Assembly: GCA_003225175.1 (NCBI GenBank)
Contig: QIBA01000045.1
Coordinates: 1 to 64,000, forward strand
DNA from: Acidobacteriota bacterium
GTDB lineage: Bacteria; Acidobacteriota; Terriglobia; Terriglobales; Acidobacteriaceae
Length of the DNA stretch: 64,000 nucleotides
Direction of reading: 5' to 3'
The notes under the pieces are model-generated. The model saw nothing but the letters and a program-made list of their open reading frames with translations. It was not told the DNA's origin and ran no database searches. The translations under genes and the position numbers were made by a program. Shown one piece after another: positions 1-8,164 of the stretch (positions within the stretch are counted from its first letter, which is position 1; each line of letters begins with the position of its first letter).

Positions 1-131
1 CATTAGACTCGACGTTTTGCCTTGGCCTCTCGGTTCTTCTCTGTTGAGAGCGCGTATTGCGGGTTCTCCGGCCAGCGCGGGAAGTCTCGTGCAGACGGAT
101 CAGTAGCGAATCCAAGCTGAAGGAGCTTTGG

Positions 132-1586
132 TTGCGAATCACGTTTGCCGCGTCGGAGGGAGTACCGTACTCGAAAACCGGTGGTCTTGCCGATGTTGTT
201 GGCGCTCTTCCAAAAACGCTTTCTGCACTGGGTCATGAACTCACAGTTTTCCTGCCGCGCTACCGGCGAACTCACCTGAAGGAAGCGCAGCTCGTTATTC
301 CGAACCTCACGGTTCCAATGCAGGACTACCTGCTCTTTTGCCAAATCATAGACGGCGGAAAGCACGACGGAGTGCAATTCTACTTTGTCGACCATCCGGA
401 ATTTAGCTATCGTGACGGACTTTATGGTGATAGTCATGGCGATTATGTGGACAATGCTGAGCGCTTCACGATGTTTTGCCGCGCAGTAATCGAATCCTCC
501 AAGCGATTCGGACCACCAGATGTTTTCCACGTTCATGATTGGCAGACATCTTTGATTCCGGTGTTGTTGCGCAGTTTGTACTCGCATGACGCTACTTTCG
601 CGCTCACGGGAACAGTGTTAACGATCCACAACATTGGATACCAAGGTCTGTTTCCCAACAGCGTGATCCCGAAGCTTCTGCTGCCGTGGTCGCTGTTCAC
701 GATGGATCGTCTCGAGTTCTATGACAAAGTGAACTTTCTCAAGGGCGGGATCGTGTACTCGGACTACGTAACAACAGTGAGCCGAACCTACGCGAAGGAA
801 ATACAGGCTTACGATTTCGCTTTTGGACTTGCGGATACCGTCTCGAAGAAACGCGATCGTTTAATCGGAATTGTGAACGGAGCTGACTACGGCGAGTGGA
901 ATCCCGCAGCAGACCGCTATCTTCCGGCGAGATTCTCTGGTTCCGACCTCAGTGGCAAGGCGAATTGTAAGGAAGCCTTGCTCGAGCAATACGGAATATC
1001 AAAGGCTAGACTGCAGTCCCCAATCATCGGAATTATCTCGCGCTTTGCGGCTCAAAAAGGATTTGATTTGATAGAAACTGCTTTGCCCCGGCTGCTGCGG
1101 GAGGACGTCGTCCTGGTCGTTCTCGGAACCGGTGACAAGCATTATGAAGCGATGTTTCAGACCCTGCGCCGAAGCTTTCCAGATCGCTTGTCGGTGAAAA
1201 TCGCTTACGACAATTCGCTGGCCCATCTGGTCGAAGCCGGAAGCGACATTTTCCTCATGCCGTCCCACTATGAACCTTGCGGCCTGACCCAGATATATAG
1301 CATGAGATACGGAACCGTACCCGTGGTTAGAGCTACGGGTGGCCTCGAGGATACGGTTGAACAATGGAATCCTAAGACTCGGACCGGAACCGGGTTCAAG
1401 TTTGCGCGCTACGATCCGGCGCAACTGATCGTCGCAGTGCGACAGGCGCTTTCAACCTTCAAGAACAAGGAGGACTGGAAGCAGTTAATGCTCAATGGCA
1501 TGAGTCAGAACTTTTCCTGGGAGCAGCCCGCTCGTGAGTACGTCAGTGTTTACGAGAAAGCGCGATTGGTCCGGGTACCAAAATGA
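132..1586 (+). CDS. glgA: Glycogen synthase (ADP-glucose type), GT5
   Basis: Transfers glucose from ADP-glucose to the end of a growing alpha-1,4-glucan in the cytoplasm. I place the start at the TTG at 132: AAGGAG lies six bases upstream (120-125), and this start puts the donor-binding KTGGLADV lysine at residue 15, as in E. coli GlgA. An upstream in-frame start at 57 would add 25 residues with no family resemblance. The N-terminal GT5 domain runs to about residue 235. The C-terminal GT-B half carries the acceptor and catalytic segment MPSHYEPCGLTQ and the TGGLEDTV loop. The 484-residue length is normal for the family. No other glycogen gene is in the window, so it stands alone here, convergent with the esterase at 1601. 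Confidence 0.95.
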   Translation: MRITFAASEGVPYSKTGGLADVVGALPKTLSALGHELTVFLPRYRRTHLKEAQLVIPNLTVPMQDYLLFCQIIDGGKHDGVQFYFVDHPEFSYRDGLYGDSHGDYVDNAERFTMFCRAVIESSKRFGPPDVFHVHDWQTSLIPVLLRSLYSHDATFALTGTVLTIHNIGYQGLFPNSVIPKLLLPWSLFTMDRLEFYDKVNFLKGGIVYSDYVTTVSRTYAKEIQAYDFAFGLADTVSKKRDRLIGIVNGADYGEWNPAADRYLPARFSGSDLSGKANCKEALLEQYGISKARLQSPIIGIISRFAAQKGFDLIETALPRLLREDVVLVVLGTGDKHYEAMFQTLRRSFPDRLSVKIAYDNSLAHLVEAGSDIFLMPSHYEPCGLTQIYSMRYGTVPVVRATGGLEDTVEQWNPKTRTGTGFKFARYDPAQLIVAVRQALSTFKNKEDWKQLMLNGMSQNFSWEQPAREYVSVYEKARLVRVPK

Positions 1587-1600
1587 TGTTTGATTCCCAC

Positions 1601-2464
1601 TTACCTGCTGGGAAATAAGAATCGCAATACCGGTTCTACGCGATCTGCCCAGGCAGCTTCTTCGTGCTTGGCTCCGGGAATGACTTCGTAATGCAGATCG
1701 TCGCCTTCACGCCATCCTCTGGCGATAAGTGCCTGGTCGAGAAGATTGGCATCGCGCACTCCAGTCTTACTTTCCTCCGTACCCATCGAGAGCCAGATTT
1801 TCAGTCGCGGCTTCGGCTGGGTCTTCTGAATGATCTTGAGAATGGCTTTGTTGTCCCACCAGAGGGAAGGAGAAAGCACCGCTACTTTGCCGAAGACCTC
1901 AGGATGTGTGAATCCCAGATAGAGAGTTGCGAGTCCGCCGAGTGATGATCCGCCAAGACCGGTATGGTGCGCGTCACGCAGGGTGCGGTAGCGCGCTTCG
2001 ATAAAAGGCTTAAGCTCTTCGACGAGCATGCGTCCGTAGAGCTCGGCATGTCCGCCACCAAGCTTGCGGTCGCGAGTAGGCGTGTACTCTTCGATGCGGT
2101 GCTTCCCGGTGTTGTAGATGCCTACGATGATCAAGGGTTCTATCTCACCGGATCGGATTAGCGCCTCGGCAGTCTCATCGACCTTCCAATCCATTCCCCG
2201 GACGTAAGCGGTCTCAGGATCAAACAGGTTCTGGCCGTCGTGTAGATATAGAACCGGGTAGCGGCTCTCACTGTGTTCGTAGTTTGGCGGAAGATAAACG
2301 ACTAGATCGCGACGATAAGGCACGAAGTTAGAGATGAAGTTGTGGTGGCGCTGAACTCTGTCGGTGTTGTGAACATCAGTTTGTGATGTTTCTACTTCCG
2401 GCGCGGATTGAGAAACCTGCTCCGCGCCATTGGCTTCTGCAATGTCGAAATTTTCAGTAGACAT
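1601..2464 (-). CDS. Alpha/beta-hydrolase esterase (enterochelin esterase / esterase D-like)
   Basis: A 287-residue serine hydrolase of the putative esterase family (PF00756-like). About 40 polar N-terminal residues precede a YLPPNY strand, VLYLHDGQNLFD and the nucleophile elbow GGSSLGG, with the likely catalytic serine at residue 174. The probable catalytic histidine is in PGAKHEEAAW near the C-terminus. No signal peptide is visible, so it is probably cytoplasmic. It is transcribed away from the second esterase at 2677, with a palindromic intergenic element between them. Its position suggests it may belong to the ligase/peptidase cluster to its right, but being on the opposite strand it could equally be an independent gene. 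The substrate is unknown. Confidence 0.85.
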   Translation of the reverse strand: MSTENFDIAEANGAEQVSQSAPEVETSQTDVHNTDRVQRHHNFISNFVPYRRDLVVYLPPNYEHSESRYPVLYLHDGQNLFDPETAYVRGMDWKVDETAEALIRSGEIEPLIIVGIYNTGKHRIEEYTPTRDRKLGGGHAELYGRMLVEELKPFIEARYRTLRDAHHTGLGGSSLGGLATLYLGFTHPEVFGKVAVLSPSLWWDNKAILKIIQKTQPKPRLKIWLSMGTEESKTGVRDANLLDQALIARGWREGDDLHYEVIPGAKHEEAAWADRVEPVLRFLFPSR

Positions 2465-2535
2465 CCTTTGCTGTTAGAGTACACGGCGCACTCAATGTTG
2501 CAAGCGGAAATCGTGCGGCGCGGCTATGAGCGGCA

Positions 2536-2665
2536 TTCGGCTGTCGGCATTCGGCCAACTATCAGTTTGGTCCAGGCCGCAAAGGGAATTGGGCCGTGAC
2601 GAAAGCCTCCGCGTGAGTCACACGAAAAGCTTGGTTGGCTGAATGCCGAAGGCCGACCAGCCGAA
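2536..2665. repeat. Imperfect palindromic intergenic element
   Basis: A left arm at 2536-2558 and a right arm at 2635-2665 are near-perfect reverse complements. The core TTGGC(C/T)GAATGCCGA of the right arm matches the inverted left arm, which is then interrupted in the right arm by about eight extra bases before CAGCCGAA. The arms flank about 76 bp. This resembles a REP- or MITE-type element between two divergent esterase genes. The open frame that extends the downstream esterase to 2635 runs into the right arm, which argues for the later ATG at 2677. Confidence 0.5.
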
Positions 2666-2676
2666 AGCCTATTTCC

Positions 2677-3390
2677 ATGAACCGCGAGTATCACAAATGG
2701 TGGTCACCGCGTCTTGGACGCGATATGGAGCTGTTGGTCTTCGGGCATGCCGGCTTGCCCGCAATCGTGTTCCCCACTTCGCAGGGTCGCTTTTTTGAGT
2801 TTGAGGATCGCGGCATGGTGGGCGCAATCTGGCGCAAGATTGAGAGTGGAGGCTTGCAGCTCTATTGCGTTGACAGCGTTGACAGCGAGAGCTGGTACAA
2901 CAAGAATGTTCCTCCCCGCTGGCGGATTGCACGCCACGTGCAATATGAAGACTATGTGCTGCACGAAGTCGTCCCGCTGATTAAATTGAAGAATTCGCGC
3001 TGGGATCTCGCCACTACGGGATGTTCGTTCGGCGCATATCACGCCATGAACCTGGCCTTGCGCCATCCCGATTTGGTAAGTGGGAGCGTGAGCATGGGCG
3101 GGGCATTCGACATCATTCAATTTCTAAACGGCTACTACGACGATGACGTTTACTTCAACAATCCTCCACATTATTTACGCAACATAAGCGATGGCTGGCA
3201 TCTGGATCGCTGCCGGCAGAACAAGTATGTATTAGCGACAGGAGAGCACGACATGTGCTGGAACGAAAACGAACGTCTCGCCGAAATCATGCGGGACAAG
3301 CATATTCCACATCGGCTCGATGTATGGCGCGATCAGACCGGCCACGATTGGCCCTGGTGGCAACGAATGGCGCAGGTGTATTTCGCATAA
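2677..3390 (+). CDS. Alpha/beta-hydrolase esterase of the ligase cluster
   Basis: A 237-residue predicted esterase, different in sequence from the one at 1601. It starts MNREYHKWWSPRLGRDMELL, has no signal peptide, and carries the nucleophile elbow TTGCSFGAYHAMN with the likely catalytic serine near residue 117. The acid is probably in ATGEHDMCW and the histidine in QTGHDWPWW near the end, giving a plausible Ser-Asp-His triad. The ATG at 2677 is preferred because upstream sequence belongs to a palindromic repeat. It is the first plus-strand gene of the cluster that continues with an ATP-grasp ligase 142 bp later. By context it may release, hydrolyse or transacylate a ligase product; that is inference. 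Confidence 0.82.
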   Translation: MNREYHKWWSPRLGRDMELLVFGHAGLPAIVFPTSQGRFFEFEDRGMVGAIWRKIESGGLQLYCVDSVDSESWYNKNVPPRWRIARHVQYEDYVLHEVVPLIKLKNSRWDLATTGCSFGAYHAMNLALRHPDLVSGSVSMGGAFDIIQFLNGYYDDDVYFNNPPHYLRNISDGWHLDRCRQNKYVLATGEHDMCWNENERLAEIMRDKHIPHRLDVWRDQTGHDWPWWQRMAQVYFA

Positions 3391-3532
3391 AGGCAGCAAT
3401 TAGCGATGATCCATTAGCCATTGGCGAAAGCGCGAGCCCGGCCATTCGGCGGACTATGGCTGCTGCGCAGCCTGGGCTGGAGGCCGGCATGTGCTCAAAG
3501 AAGTAGAATAGAAGACCCCTCTGGAGCCTCAA

Positions 3533-4558
3533 ATGGCCACTCACAAAATCGGCATCATCTTTGGCATGGAGAACACTTTTCCTGGCGCCTTCGTCGAAAA
3601 AGTCAATTCCATGGGTAATCGCGACGTACATGCGGAGTTCATCAAGATTGGCGGCATTCGTATGGCGGAGCCAAGCGGCTACAGCGTGATCGTTGATCGC
3701 ATCTCGCATGACATTCCGTTTTATCGTGCGTATCTGAAGAACGCCGCCCTCAACGGCACGATCGTGATCAACAATTCATTTTGGTGGAGCGCCGACGATA
3801 AATTCTTCAACTACGCGCTGGCCGAGAAGTTGGGTGTTGCGGTGCCGCCGACCGTGATCCTGCCGCATAAGGAGCATCCACCGGGAACGACCGATCAATC
3901 CATGCGCAACCTGATCTATCCCATGAATTGGGATGAGGTCTTCCAATATGTCAAATTCCCAGCGTTTCTCAAGCCATTCAATGGTGGAGGATGGCGCGAC
4001 GTGTATCACGTGCACACGCCCGAAGATTTCTTCCGTGCCTACGATCAGACGCGCGATCTCTGCATGACGCTGCAGCGCGCAGTGAAGTTCCAGGAATACT
4101 TCCGTTGCTACGTTGTCGGGCAAGAGAAGGTACACATCATGCAATACGATCCTCGGCGACCACATCACGAGCGATATGTGAAAGATGGTCCGAAGATCGA
4201 TCCTAAGCTGCTGGAACGAGTGGAGCGCGATGCGCTCACGCTTTGCCGGGCACTCGGGTACGACTTGAACACGGTCGAGTTCGCGTGCGAGGACCGAATT
4301 CCGTATGCAATCGATTTCATGAATCCAGCTCCGGATGCGGACGTGAATTCCGTGGGACAAGATAACTTCGACTGGATCGTCAATGCCGTCGCAGAGCTGG
4401 CTGTGAAGAAAGCATTGAGCGACGAGAATCCAGCTCGAGAGCTGCGCTGGTCGGCCTTCCTTGCAGGCGGATCGTCTGGCTCTTCAAAGACCACTGCCGT
4501 GAAATCGCCAACAAAAACGCGAATCAAGGCTCCAGCGCAAACGGGTTTGAGTGCCTGA
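3533..4558 (+). CDS. ATP-grasp (RimK/carboxylate-amine ligase-like) protein
   Basis: A 341-residue protein with ATP-grasp features. A pre-ATP-grasp N-domain covers roughly residues 1-110. The nucleotide-binding strand FPAFLKPFNGGGWRDVY follows, then the hinge-like KFQEYF. Metal-binding acidic residues sit in NTVEFACEDRIPYAIDFMNP, where the E...D.N pattern is typical of the fold. Such enzymes activate a carboxylate as an acyl phosphate and join it to an amine. GGAG lies six bases before the ATG. The gene is followed after 11 bp by the GCS2-type ligase. The C-terminal 45 residues are Ser/Thr/Lys-rich and probably disordered. Substrates cannot be read from sequence. Confidence 0.8.
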   Translation: MATHKIGIIFGMENTFPGAFVEKVNSMGNRDVHAEFIKIGGIRMAEPSGYSVIVDRISHDIPFYRAYLKNAALNGTIVINNSFWWSADDKFFNYALAEKLGVAVPPTVILPHKEHPPGTTDQSMRNLIYPMNWDEVFQYVKFPAFLKPFNGGGWRDVYHVHTPEDFFRAYDQTRDLCMTLQRAVKFQEYFRCYVVGQEKVHIMQYDPRRPHHERYVKDGPKIDPKLLERVERDALTLCRALGYDLNTVEFACEDRIPYAIDFMNPAPDADVNSVGQDNFDWIVNAVAELAVKKALSDENPARELRWSAFLAGGSSGSSKTTAVKSPTKTRIKAPAQTGLSA

Positions 4559-4569
4559 GCGAAAACACC

Positions 4570-5703
4570 ATGAAGCCGTCATTCACCATCGGTATTGAAG
4601 AGGAATATCAGACAATCGATCCTGAGACCCGAGATCTGCGTTCGCACATCCACAGCGAGATCATCGCCAAGGGCAAGCGAATCATGGAAGAGCAGATCAA
4701 GGCGGAGATGCACCAGTCTGTCGTAGAAGTGGGAACTGGCGTTTGCAAGAACATCAAGGAGGCCAAGAAGGACATTCGCAAGCTGCGCCACGACATGATC
4801 AAGCTCGCCAAAGACAATGGACTCTTGCTCGCCGCAGGCGCTACGCATCCCTTTGCCGATTGGCGATCGCAGGAAATTTATCCGGACGAGCGCTACCGCA
4901 AAGTCGTCGAGGACTTGCAGCTTGTGGCACGCGCCAACCTGATCTTCGGATTACATGTCCACGTCGGTATTGAGGATCGTGAAACCACGATCCATGTGAT
5001 GAACCAGGCACGCTATTTTCTGCCGCACCTTCTCGCGCTTTCTGCGAATTCTCCATTCTGGTTGGGAATGAATACGGGACTAAAGTCCTATCGCTGCAAA
5101 GTGTTCGACAAATTCCCGCGAACCAACATTCCCAATTCGTATTCCAGCTGGTCGGAGTACGAGAACTTCGTGAATTTACTCATCAAGACCAACTGCATCG
5201 ATAACGCTAAGAAGATATGGTGGGATATCCGCCCGCATCCGTTCTTCAATACACTCGAGTTCCGAGTGTGCGATATTCCCATGCGTCTCGAAGAGACGAT
5301 TGCGCTGGCTGCTCTTATTCAGGCCACCATCGCGAAGCTCTATAGGTTGCACTCGCGCAACCAGGGATTTCGCATCTATGGGCGGGCACTGCTCATGGAA
5401 AACAAATGGCGCGCTGCTCGCTATGGTCTCGACGGCAAACTGATCGACTTCGGCATTGAAGCCGAGGTCAACGAGCGCGATCTCATTTACGAATATCTGG
5501 AGTTTGTTGACGATGTGCTCGACGAGCTAGATAGCCGGGAAGAGATCAACTATATTCATCGTATCCTTGAGATGGGGAACGGCGCTGACCGTCAGCTCAA
5601 GGCGTTTGAAGAAACCGGAGATCTGAAGAAAGTGGTCGACTACATGGTGGAAGAGACGAAGGTAGGCGTGTTTGACACCGAAACCGCTTCGGTGACTCAC
5701 TGA
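4570..5703 (+). CDS. Carboxylate-amine ligase, GCS2/YbdK family
   Basis: A 377-residue member of the glutamate-cysteine ligase type 2 superfamily (YbdK-like). It opens with SFTIGIEEEYQTIDPETRDL, the characteristic metal-binding glutamate strand. It continues with EVGTGVCKNIKEA, AAGATHPFADW and GLHVHVGI, then RPHPFFNTLEFRVCD. The family condenses a carboxylate, often glutamate-like, with an amine using ATP. It sits 11 bp after the ATP-grasp gene and its TGA overlaps the next ATG by one base (TGATG at 5701-5705), which suggests translational coupling to the peptidase. The pairing of two different ATP-dependent ligases suggests successive amide-bond formation. The true substrate is unknown, and the name glutamate-cysteine ligase should not be applied. 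Confidence 0.9.
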   Translation: MKPSFTIGIEEEYQTIDPETRDLRSHIHSEIIAKGKRIMEEQIKAEMHQSVVEVGTGVCKNIKEAKKDIRKLRHDMIKLAKDNGLLLAAGATHPFADWRSQEIYPDERYRKVVEDLQLVARANLIFGLHVHVGIEDRETTIHVMNQARYFLPHLLALSANSPFWLGMNTGLKSYRCKVFDKFPRTNIPNSYSSWSEYENFVNLLIKTNCIDNAKKIWWDIRPHPFFNTLEFRVCDIPMRLEETIALAALIQATIAKLYRLHSRNQGFRIYGRALLMENKWRAARYGLDGKLIDFGIEAEVNERDLIYEYLEFVDDVLDELDSREEINYIHRILEMGNGADRQLKAFEETGDLKKVVDYMVEETKVGVFDTETASVTH

Positions 5704-6761
5704 TGGGAGTAGTTAGTACGCGCGACAGCGCAATCCGCACGCCAGATCGCCTTAACGTTCCAATCGATCCGGAATTGGCTCCCGGAGCCCGCAATGCGGT
5801 TCGCATTTGCCTCCGCATTCAGCCAACGGAAAAAGTCACGATCATTACCGATCTTGTGAGCCGCGAGATTGCGGCGAGCATTGCAAGAGAAGTGGAGACC
5901 GTGGGTTCTCCTTTCAATGCATTTGTCCTCGAAGATCTCGCTTCGCGACCGCTGACCGGCCTACCGGTAGAGATCGCCGATGACCTCGAAACCAGTCAGG
6001 TCAGTATCTTCGCGGTTCAGGTCCAGACCAACGAGCTGCGCTCGCGCATGCAGATGACCGACATCGTAAATCGCCGGCATATCCGGCACGCGCACATGGT
6101 GAACATTAACCGGCAGATCATGCTCGAAGGCATGCGCGCAGACTTTCTGAAAGTGGATCGCATCAGCAGCAAAGTCCTGGAAATGGTGAGCGGGGCAAAG
6201 CAGATCAAAGCCCGGACGCCTGCGGGAAGCGATTTCGTTGCCGATATCGAACCGAGCTACAGGTGGCTCAAAACCAGCGGTCTGATCAGTCCTGACAAGT
6301 GGGGAAATCTACCTGGTGGCGAGATCTTTACTACGCCGGGCGAAGTGAACGGCACCTACGTGATCGATGGAGTTGTCGGAGATTATCTGTGCGCGAAATT
6401 CGGCGATCTCAAGCAGACGCCGCTCACGATCCGGGTAAAAGGGAATCGGCTGACCGAAGCTTATAGCGACAACAAAGAATTGGAGCAGGATTTCTGGGCA
6501 TACACCCATACTGATGACAACAGCGATCGTGTCGGTGAGTTCGCTATTGGCACCAACATCGAATTAAAAGACGTGATCGGGCACATCCTGCAGGATGAGA
6601 AATTTCCTGGCATCCATATCGCATTCGGCAATCCTTATGGAGAGCACACCGGCGCCAAGTGGTACTCATCGACTCACATCGATGTTGTTGGGCGAAGATT
6701 TGATATTTGGGTCGATGATCAGCAAATCATGCGCGAAGGCAAGTTTTTGATGGAGGCTTAA
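5703..6761 (+). CDS. Leucyl aminopeptidase-like metallopeptidase (M29 type)
   Basis: A 352-residue protein resembling thermophilic M29 aminopeptidases. Family signs are in the C-terminal half: VGEFAIGTN (metal-ligand glutamate), IHIAFGNPYGEHTGAKW and STHIDVVGR (histidine and aspartate ligands). About 120 N-terminal residues form the alpha/beta domain. No signal peptide is present. The ATG overlaps the stop of the ligase gene by one base. Within this cluster it could trim or mature a peptide, or recycle a failed product. It is somewhat shorter than the roughly 400 residues usual for M29, so the exact subfamily is uncertain. Confidence 0.8.
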   Translation: MGVVSTRDSAIRTPDRLNVPIDPELAPGARNAVRICLRIQPTEKVTIITDLVSREIAASIAREVETVGSPFNAFVLEDLASRPLTGLPVEIADDLETSQVSIFAVQVQTNELRSRMQMTDIVNRRHIRHAHMVNINRQIMLEGMRADFLKVDRISSKVLEMVSGAKQIKARTPAGSDFVADIEPSYRWLKTSGLISPDKWGNLPGGEIFTTPGEVNGTYVIDGVVGDYLCAKFGDLKQTPLTIRVKGNRLTEAYSDNKELEQDFWAYTHTDDNSDRVGEFAIGTNIELKDVIGHILQDEKFPGIHIAFGNPYGEHTGAKWYSSTHIDVVGRRFDIWVDDQQIMREGKFLMEA

Positions 6762-6772
6762 GATCTATTCAC

Positions 6773-6837
6773 CACGGAGTCACGGGGTCACGGAGAGGCC
6801 TTTTGTCATTGCGAACCGCCTTCGGCGAGGAATCTCC
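6773..6837. repeat. Degenerate intergenic repeat (CACGG triplet plus GAGGAATCTCC motif)
   Basis: Three copies of an 8-bp unit (CACGGAGT, CACGGGGT, CACGGAGA) at 6773-6796 are followed at 6803-6837 by a stretch starting TTGTCATTGCGAA and ending GAGGAATCTCC. Both resemble noncoding sequences I recall as scattered, repeated intergenic text in acidobacterial and some other genomes; the copy here looks decayed. It separates the peptidase gene from the second ATP-grasp-like gene, so the latter may have its own promoter. Confidence 0.45.
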
Positions 6838-6892
6838 ACTTTGGCCCGAACGGCACGCACTGCCGATGGTTGATGTTTAAAATGTCGGGCGC

Positions 6893-8086
6893 ATGATTCC
6901 GCACCTTCGTCGCGCGTTTAATCAGCAATTCACTCCCGAGAAGTACAGAAAATTCCTTACAGCACTTGACCGCCGCTGTGGCACACCAGTGAAATTCCGC
7001 GTTGCGGAAACCCCCTGCTTTTTCCCTAAATCACTACTAGACAAGATGGCCGAAGAAGGCACAATGCTTGTGAACCAACTGCTCGACAGTGGGGCGTATC
7101 GCAAGCAGTCCGACGCAACGATTCCGAGCGAATACAACGTGCCGAACGAGTCGAATCACCCAATGTTCTTGCAGGTCGACTTCGGCCTCACTTGCACACG
7201 CGGCAAGGTAGAACCTAAGTTGGTGGAGCTGCAAGCGTTCCCTTCGCTCTATGCATATCAGCCCGCACTCACGCAGGAATATCGCAAGAGCTATTCGCTC
7301 GATCCGGCGACGCATGCTTTCCTGTCGGGACTCGATTTCGACAGCTATCACCAGCTTCTGCGCCAAGCAATTGTCGGAGAACATTCTCCGGAGAACGTGA
7401 TCCTGCTTGAGATCGATCCAATGGAGCAAAAGACGCTTCCGGATTTTCTGCTTACGAAAGAGCTGTGTGGTATTGAGACAGTGAATGTCCTCGACCTGCT
7501 GAAGCAGGGAAGAGCGCTCTATTATGAGAAACATGGCAAGCAAGTCCGAGTAGAGCGAATCTACAATCGCATGATCGTCGATGAGGTCATACGAAAGGCG
7601 ATCAAGCTGCCGTTCGACTTACGTGACGATCTCGATGTCGAGTGGGCCGGTCATCCCAACTGGTATTTTCGTATCAGTAAATTTTCTATTCCTTTTCTGA
7701 AACACGCGTCCGTGCCGCGCACATGGTTTCTTGATGAACTCGATTCATTGCCTGGCGATCGAGAAAACTATCTGCTCAAGCCGCTCTATTCGTTTGCGGG
7801 AATCGGGATCAAGTTTGCGCCAACGGACGAAGACATCGCTGCGATTCCACAACAGCAACGCCACGAGTACATCATTCAGGAGCGGATCGCGTTTGAGCCA
7901 GTAATCGATACTCCTCATGGTATGACGCAGGCGGAGATTCGCATTATGTACATCTGGCGCGATGGCGACCCGCAGCCCACACCGGTGCTCACTCTAGTGC
8001 GGATGGGGCGCGGCAAGATGATGGGCGTTGATCACAATCGCAATCTCGAATGGGTTGGTGGCTCAGCCGGACTTTGGGCCGACTGA
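6893..8086 (+). CDS. Uncharacterised ATP-grasp-like protein
   Basis: A 397-residue protein I do not recognise by name. Its C-terminal third reads like an ATP-grasp nucleotide-binding region: NYLLKPLYSFAGIGIKF (Lys and Gly-rich loop), YIIQERIAF (hinge Gln-Glu), AEIRIMYIW and TLVRMGRGKMMGVDHN. The N-terminal 270 residues carry VDFGLTCTRGKVEPKLVELQAFPS and YNRMIVDEVI. The arrangement is reminiscent of permuted ATP-grasp enzymes. No signal peptide or membrane segment is visible. It lies 131 bp after the peptidase on the same strand, across a repeat-like spacer, and is probably the last member of the cluster. A ligase role is inferred from the fold and the neighbours only. Confidence 0.65.
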   Translation: MIPHLRRAFNQQFTPEKYRKFLTALDRRCGTPVKFRVAETPCFFPKSLLDKMAEEGTMLVNQLLDSGAYRKQSDATIPSEYNVPNESNHPMFLQVDFGLTCTRGKVEPKLVELQAFPSLYAYQPALTQEYRKSYSLDPATHAFLSGLDFDSYHQLLRQAIVGEHSPENVILLEIDPMEQKTLPDFLLTKELCGIETVNVLDLLKQGRALYYEKHGKQVRVERIYNRMIVDEVIRKAIKLPFDLRDDLDVEWAGHPNWYFRISKFSIPFLKHASVPRTWFLDELDSLPGDRENYLLKPLYSFAGIGIKFAPTDEDIAAIPQQQRHEYIIQERIAFEPVIDTPHGMTQAEIRIMYIWRDGDPQPTPVLTLVRMGRGKMMGVDHNRNLEWVGGSAGLWAD

Positions 8087-8112
8087 TCCTGCTATCCTTT
8101 TCTGTTTGTCCA

Positions 8113-8142
8113 GGTATAGACGCAGCATGCTGCGTCTCTACC
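8113..8142. repeat. 30-bp palindrome centred at 8127/8128
   Basis: Two 15-base halves with one mismatch: the inner ten bases AGACGCAGCA are followed immediately by their exact complement, and GGTA at the left edge pairs with TACC at the right. There is no loop. It lies between the ATP-grasp-like gene (stop 8086) and the M28 peptidase (start 8165). It could be a dispersed palindromic repeat, a terminator without a T-tract, or a protein-binding site. Confidence 0.6.
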
Positions 8143-8164
8143 ATTACAGTTTCCAGGAGAGTCT

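Noticed and set aside
3-587. 194-residue open frame on the minus strand
   Set aside because: It lies antisense to glgA across most of its length and shows no family motif or signal; a shadow of a strongly coding gene.
2635-2676. 14-codon N-terminal extension of the esterase
   Set aside because: It falls within the right arm of a palindromic repeat and starts with a non-ATG codon without a ribosome-binding site.
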